From: Bacteroidales bacterium
Lineage (GTDB): Bacteria > Bacteroidota > Bacteroidia > Bacteroidales > JACABE01
Direction: 5' to 3'
NCBI GenBank assembly: GCA_023251515.1
Contig: JAHEYQ010000041.1
Coordinates: forward strand, 1-44,925
DNA length: 44,925 bases
Positions 40,667 through 44,925 of the stretch are shown here, piece after piece. The notes beneath the pieces were generated by a model. That model was given only the letters and a program-made list of their open reading frames with translations. It was not told the DNA's origin and ran no database searches. The translations under genes were made by a program, and so were the position numbers. The first letter of the stretch is position 1; every line of letters starts with the position of its first letter.

Positions 40667-43600
40667 TTAAAAATCTAAATTTAAAGAAAAGTAAAAAACA
40701 TAAGGTTTAACTACCCCATTTTCAATACCCCAGGCCCAATCGGCCCGCATAAAATAACCCAGCAAACGACTTCTTAATCCAAAGCCCATACCCCCAACCA
40801 GAGGATCAATCTCTTTTTCCAGTTTTATACTTATCGGATTTCCGGGTATCTTTTTCACAAAAAGAGAATTATCTTTATCCCAAGGACTTACACCAGTCCA
40901 GGCAGTGCCTATATCACCAAACCCTATAATTTGAAAATTATTAAAGAAATCAGATTTTATGGGCTTTTTCGAAAAATACTTAAATACAGGGAAACGCAAT
41001 TCGCTGTTTACCACCGCAAAACTATTTCCATTTCTTATATTCTGAGTAAAACCACGCAAATTGGTAGCCAAAGTTTGATAAGTATAATTCTGATCTGTAG
41101 CAATATTAATATCTGTATTAAATTTGGGAAACAACCAGTTATCAACTCCACCCATATAATAAATCAGTTTGTTTTTTCCGAATGAAGTACTTGCAGCAAA
41201 GCGGTTTGCCCAAATAAACGACTTATGAATCTTCTGATAATTACGATAATCGAATCCCAAAACAAACAAATTACGGTTTTCTTTATCTATGGATTGATAA
41301 TATTCGCCCCAAAATTTATAACGTGTTCCATAATAAAGATTTAAACCAATATTTCGTGTATTATCAAAAATAAACTCACCTTTCAATCCTGCCCAATTCG
41401 TAACAATATCAGGTTTAATGAGATTATTTAAATCTCTGGTCGATAGAAAAACCTCTCTATCATTACGCAAATAAGCAGTTCCCCGAGCACTCATCACCGT
41501 ATTGAAAGGCCATTTTAAAATATAATAAACAGAATGAGTATATTGGCGCGAATCATAAGTTACTGTGTAGTTATCCAAAGACTGTCGATGAAAAATAATC
41601 TGACGGTCGAGCCTGTGTTTGAGGTTTTCGTAGCTTAATAAATATTCAAAATTGTCGAAATTAAACGAAAATCTTAATCCTCCAATAATTCTGTAATCTT
41701 CCATTAAATCGCTTAAACCGAGTTTAAACAAAAAATTAAACCCTGGATTTAAATATATTGGAGAACCTCCTCCTGAAAACTGCTGATAATTGGCATTTAA
41801 AAAACTAAAATCTATTTGCGTTGTAATTTCATTTACAGAATATTCTACATCATAATTCCTTTGTTTTTCCAATACAAAAGGATTTTCTGCAACTACAGTA
41901 TCTCCATTTTCATTTATTTTCAATGCACCCTGCTTAAAGTAATCAGTTTCAGTTTCATAATTTCCGTTGACATTTTTATTCAAATCATCATAATAAACAT
42001 TTCTGAGCCTTTTCTTTTTTACAATTGGCTCAGTCTTAACTTTCGGAATACTATCTTTTTTACTGATTTTATCGGCTAAGATATTAAAATACAATGTTTT
42101 TTCAAGATTAAGTTTTTTCAGATTATTTCTCGGAATCAAATCATAAGAATACATTTTATAAATACCACCAGTATAAATAATTTCATTTATTTTTTTGTTG
42201 AAAGAATTTACATCCTGCTCTAAAATACCTCTGTTATAATTAGTTATTGGATAATATTTAGTAATATATCTGTAATGAACAGCAGTATCAACATGACTTA
42301 CAACACTATCGAAAGTAGCTATATATCTGTTATTTATCCCATTTTCGTTACTTATAAAGCTAATTGATGAATTATCATATTCCATTGGAAAAATTTCATT
42401 AGCAAAAGGAGTTTTGGTGATTCTCCTCAAAATCGGTTTTCGGGGATTATAATCCAGAATAAATAAATCTTTATTGTTACTTAATTCTTTTACAAAACTT
42501 TCACCAAAACGCAGGGTATCATTAGATCTGTTTGAACTAAAAATAATTTGCTTGGATTTATTTATAAATCTCGGATTATCATCATCAAAATAATCTTTTG
42601 TCAGTTGTTCGGAAGAACGTGAAGCCATATTATACACATAAATATCTGATTGTCCGTTTTGTATAGCCGACATTACAATTAATTGTCCATTGTGTGAATA
42701 AGAAAAGTCGAGAATTCTTGAAAAATACTGAAGCAAAATTTTTTCAAATTTATTTTCTTTTAAATTATATAAATACAGATAGTTAAGTCCTTTTTTTTCG
42801 GTAATAATTGCCAAAATTTCGCCACTCGGATGCCATGAAATTAGAGGATAAGAATAATCTGTTTTCTCATCAAGCTTATAACCTGACTTCATTATTCGTT
42901 TGCTTTTGCGTCTTTCTGTATTATAAATCCATACTTTATATTGTCCCATTTCATTTGTAACATAGGCTAAATGATTCCCATCATTGCTCGAACACAAATG
43001 CTGATAAACTCTTGAAGCTTTTGCTTTTTTTAAAACAGTGGCATTATCAGGTAATTCTTTGTCATCATTTTCCCGATATTTTACACTGTAATACATTATC
43101 CAATCTTTGATAATATCTTTGAATGTCATACCCAAAACATATTGAAAACCAGTCTCTATATTACGACTAACCCGAGTCATATAAACGATGGAAGCAATAT
43201 TTTTTTCTCCATATTTTTCGGCAATAAAACGCCAGAATGAATGACCGGCATAAACCGCATCATTACCGGTTAATAAATTAAATTTCTGATATTTACCTAC
43301 TGAAAATCCATCCTTTACAATATTATCCAAATCGGTATTCCATTCTTCTGAAATATAAGAAGTTAAACCTTTTGAATACCATTCAGGAAGATTAAAAATT
43401 ACATTATTTTTAATTTGAGAAGTTATACTGCTGCCAAACATCATTTGGTTAAAAACGATATCAGCAATTCCACCTCGTATTTGTTTCTGAAAATCAGCAT
43501 AACCACCATTAAAATACAAGAAAACTTTGTTCCCCGAAATTCGGGTTAAACCTCCGGTATTATAACTTTCATTATTTATATAACCGATATTACTTTGCTT

Positions 43601-43930
43601 AAAGTCAGATAGTTTATTATAAATAATAATTTGCATTTTATCATCAGTTTCAAATTCGAGTTTGGCTTCTATTTCTTTAAGATATTTACTGGTATATTCA
43701 GAGGTAAACTTTGCAAGTTCCTTACCACCAAGGTTAAAATAAACATCAAATTTTTCATAACGATAAAAAGTCCAAAAAAATTCATCATACTGAACTCTGT
43801 TTTTGCCAAAATCCAACTGCATCCCACTGTAAAACTGAGCAGAAGAATTAAAAGACAAAACAAATAAAAACAATACAATAATTATTTTTAAATATCTAAA
43901 TTTATGTTCATTACATCGATTCAACTTCAT
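40667..43930 (-). CDS. secreted/outer-membrane protein: degenerate MA-peptidase domain, TolB-like propeller, beta-barrel
   Basis: The protein has 1087 residues with a signal peptide (IIIVLFLFVLSFNSSAQ). Residues about 45-290 are like a gluzincin peptidase (FDVYFNLGGKELAKF, KMQIIIYNKLSDF, FNLPEWYSKGLTSYISEEW), but the zinc-binding HExxH is missing: its place has GGIADIVFNQ. Residues about 300-560 are PD40/TolB-type propeller blades (HLAYVTNEMGQYKVWIYN, PLISWHPSGEILAIITEK, PRFINKSKQIIFSSNRS). After a linker, about 720-1087 are beta strands ending in a surface-antigen-like barrel (LVGGMGFGLRSRLLGYFMRADWAW in part, ending FYFSLNLDF). Relatives occur across Bacteroidota with unknown role. It is probably an outer-membrane assembly or export protein. 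Confidence 0.82.
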   Translation of the reverse strand: MKLNRCNEHKFRYLKIIIVLFLFVLSFNSSAQFYSGMQLDFGKNRVQYDEFFWTFYRYEKFDVYFNLGGKELAKFTSEYTSKYLKEIEAKLEFETDDKMQIIIYNKLSDFKQSNIGYINNESYNTGGLTRISGNKVFLYFNGGYADFQKQIRGGIADIVFNQMMFGSSITSQIKNNVIFNLPEWYSKGLTSYISEEWNTDLDNIVKDGFSVGKYQKFNLLTGNDAVYAGHSFWRFIAEKYGEKNIASIVYMTRVSRNIETGFQYVLGMTFKDIIKDWIMYYSVKYRENDDKELPDNATVLKKAKASRVYQHLCSSNDGNHLAYVTNEMGQYKVWIYNTERRKSKRIMKSGYKLDEKTDYSYPLISWHPSGEILAIITEKKGLNYLYLYNLKENKFEKILLQYFSRILDFSYSHNGQLIVMSAIQNGQSDIYVYNMASRSSEQLTKDYFDDDNPRFINKSKQIIFSSNRSNDTLRFGESFVKELSNNKDLFILDYNPRKPILRRITKTPFANEIFPMEYDNSSISFISNENGINNRYIATFDSVVSHVDTAVHYRYITKYYPITNYNRGILEQDVNSFNKKINEIIYTGGIYKMYSYDLIPRNNLKKLNLEKTLYFNILADKISKKDSIPKVKTEPIVKKKRLRNVYYDDLNKNVNGNYETETDYFKQGALKINENGDTVVAENPFVLEKQRNYDVEYSVNEITTQIDFSFLNANYQQFSGGGSPIYLNPGFNFLFKLGLSDLMEDYRIIGGLRFSFNFDNFEYLLSYENLKHRLDRQIIFHRQSLDNYTVTYDSRQYTHSVYYILKWPFNTVMSARGTAYLRNDREVFLSTRDLNNLIKPDIVTNWAGLKGEFIFDNTRNIGLNLYYGTRYKFWGEYYQSIDKENRNLFVLGFDYRNYQKIHKSFIWANRFAASTSFGKNKLIYYMGGVDNWLFPKFNTDINIATDQNYTYQTLATNLRGFTQNIRNGNSFAVVNSELRFPVFKYFSKKPIKSDFFNNFQIIGFGDIGTAWTGVSPWDKDNSLFVKKIPGNPISIKLEKEIDPLVGGMGFGLRSRLLGYFMRADWAWGIENGVVKPYVFYFSLNLDF

Positions 43931-44080
43931 TTTAAATAATGATAATGCTACTAAAAAATCAAAGTGCTAAGTTAGTATTTTTAAAAATACAAAAAGCAAA
44001 CAAAATAGTTATAACAAACAGTTGGTGATTTTTATTATGTTTGAGCAGAAATTTCATCAAATTATAATTGTATTAAAATA

Positions 44081-44118
44081 AAAAAAGGAGGCTGATAAAA
44101 GCAATCAACCTCCTTTTT
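44081..44118 (-). terminator. terminator after the M3 peptidase gene
   Basis: AAAAAGGAGG pairs with CCTCCTTTTT, with TGAT / ATCA inner pairing, and T or A runs on both sides. It lies 19 bp after the stop codon at 44137. Confidence 0.88.
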
Positions 44119-44136
44119 ATCAGTAATTAAACTGTA

Positions 44137-44925
44137 TTATTTTAATCCTCTGCGTTTTAACAATGGATCAATTGAAGGCTCCTGTCCACGGAATTTTTTG
44201 TATTGTACCATTCCTTCATCATCGCCACATTCCTGTAAGCAATTTTTGCGGAATTTAGCAGCCAGATCTTTATTATAAATATCGCCGGAAGTTTTGAAAG
44301 CGTTAAAAGCATCAGCGTCCAAAACAGCAGCCCACAAATACACATAATAACCTGCACTATAACCACCATCCCAAATATGAGAGAAATAGGTAGAACGGTA
44401 ACGAGGAATAATTTCAGGAATTAAACCGATTTTTGCCATAGCAGTTTTTTCAAATTCCTGAACATCAATATCTTTCACATCCGTAATTGTATGGAATGAC
44501 ATATCAAGTAATGAGGCAGCAATATATTCACCAGTTTCAAAACCTTGATTAAATTGTCCGCTTTTCTGAATTTTTTCAATTAATGCTTCAGGAATTACTT
44601 CTCCTGTTTTGTAATGTTTTGCATAAACCCGAAGTACTTCAGGTTCGCCAGCCCAATTTTCGAGCACTTGAGATGGAAGTTCAACATAATCCTGAGGAAC
44701 ATTACCAGCAGTGCGGTTATATTTTCCTTCGGTAAATAAGGCATGCAAACCATGTCCGAATTCATGGAAAAGTGTTGTAGTTTCATCCCATGTCAGTAAA
44801 GCAGGAATATCGCCGTTTGGTTTGGTAAAATTACAATTGATTGAAACGATTGGATCAACTTTTTTACCATTTTCCCAACCAGCACTTTGAAAACTAGTAC
44901 ACCATGCGCCACCACGTTTAGAATC
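44137..44925 (-). CDS. dcp: M3-family metallopeptidase (dipeptidyl carboxypeptidase-like), 3' part
   Basis: The reading frame is open from the right edge of the window, so the N-terminal part of the gene lies outside; 262 residues remain. They start DSKRGGAWCTSFQSAG and carry the catalytic zinc site FHEFGHGLHALF (HExxH, about 47-51 of the visible part), then the distal landmarks WDGGYSAGYYVYLWAAVLDAD and a C-terminal FRGQEPSIDPLLKRRGL, which is typical for peptidyl-dipeptidase Dcp. Full enzymes have about 680-700 residues. It cleaves dipeptides from the C termini of peptides, in the periplasm or cytoplasm. The visible part does not show which. Confidence 0.93.
   Translation of the reverse strand, partial: DSKRGGAWCTSFQSAGWENGKKVDPIVSINCNFTKPNGDIPALLTWDETTTLFHEFGHGLHALFTEGKYNRTAGNVPQDYVELPSQVLENWAGEPEVLRVYAKHYKTGEVIPEALIEKIQKSGQFNQGFETGEYIAASLLDMSFHTITDVKDIDVQEFEKTAMAKIGLIPEIIPRYRSTYFSHIWDGGYSAGYYVYLWAAVLDADAFNAFKTSGDIYNKDLAAKFRKNCLQECGDDEGMVQYKKFRGQEPSIDPLLKRRGLK

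Overview
The window is AT-rich and comes from a member of the phylum Bacteroidota. The evidence is three large secreted proteins with type IX secretion (T9SS) C-terminal sorting domains (two gliding-motility type B, one type A), a DUF5686/CarboxypepD_reg-type outer-membrane protein, an Omp28-like lipoprotein, a FISUMP lipoprotein, an ftsK-lolA pair and promoters of the TTTG / TAnnTTTG kind. The order cannot be fixed from this stretch; no rRNA or tRNA gene was seen. Most coding DNA is ordinary chromosomal housekeeping or envelope material; the unusual content lies between genes.

Layout. 1-5.1 kb: the end of an unknown gene and two minus-strand T9SS surface proteins, the first split by an 11-base G:C run. 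5.1-8.2 kb: repeat array A, a small helical protein, and an overlapping sigma-factor / TPR membrane-protein pair. 8.6-16.1 kb: a UbiD-type decarboxylase, array B, fructose-1,6-bisphosphatase (fbp), an MFS transporter, a methyltransferase, a small secreted protein, an Rrf2 regulator and an Omp28-like lipoprotein. 16.2-21.1 kb: two secreted or outer-membrane proteins, ftsK and a lolA-like gene. 21.1-24.3 kb: an IS-end-like terminator, arrays C and D, an RHS remnant next to a hairpin plus DUF559 nuclease gene, a FISUMP lipoprotein, tpx and array E. 24.5-30.5 kb: a beta-propeller (SBBP) T9SS type B protein convergent with a DUF5686 protein. 30.5-32 kb: 1.5 kb without genes, holding a MITE with target-site duplication, two foldback elements and array F. 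32-36.7 kb: an unrecognised helical protein, then a run of small genes separated by copies of one repeat (a cassette-like array) ending in an overlapping three-gene set: HNH nuclease, unknown protein, minimal nucleotidyltransferase. 36.8-44.9 kb: class II ribonucleotide reductase, a PNPOx-like flavoprotein, a half-size TauE/SafE protein, a peptidase-like/propeller/barrel protein and the 3' part of an M3 peptidase.

The most notable observation is that six intergenic arrays (A 5615-5944, B 10683-10935, C 21168-21472, D 21525-21770, E 24139-24246, F 31505-31797) have unrelated sequences but nearly the same step: 21 or 22 bp, or twice that (42, 43, 44 bp), usually with short palindromes at each step. 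The register is kept by hand count over hundreds of bases, and in A and F the step is not a multiple of three, so the constraint is on DNA or RNA rather than protein. The second is the cassette-like array at 33.0-36.7 kb. Both are read from sequence alone; their functions are not known to me.
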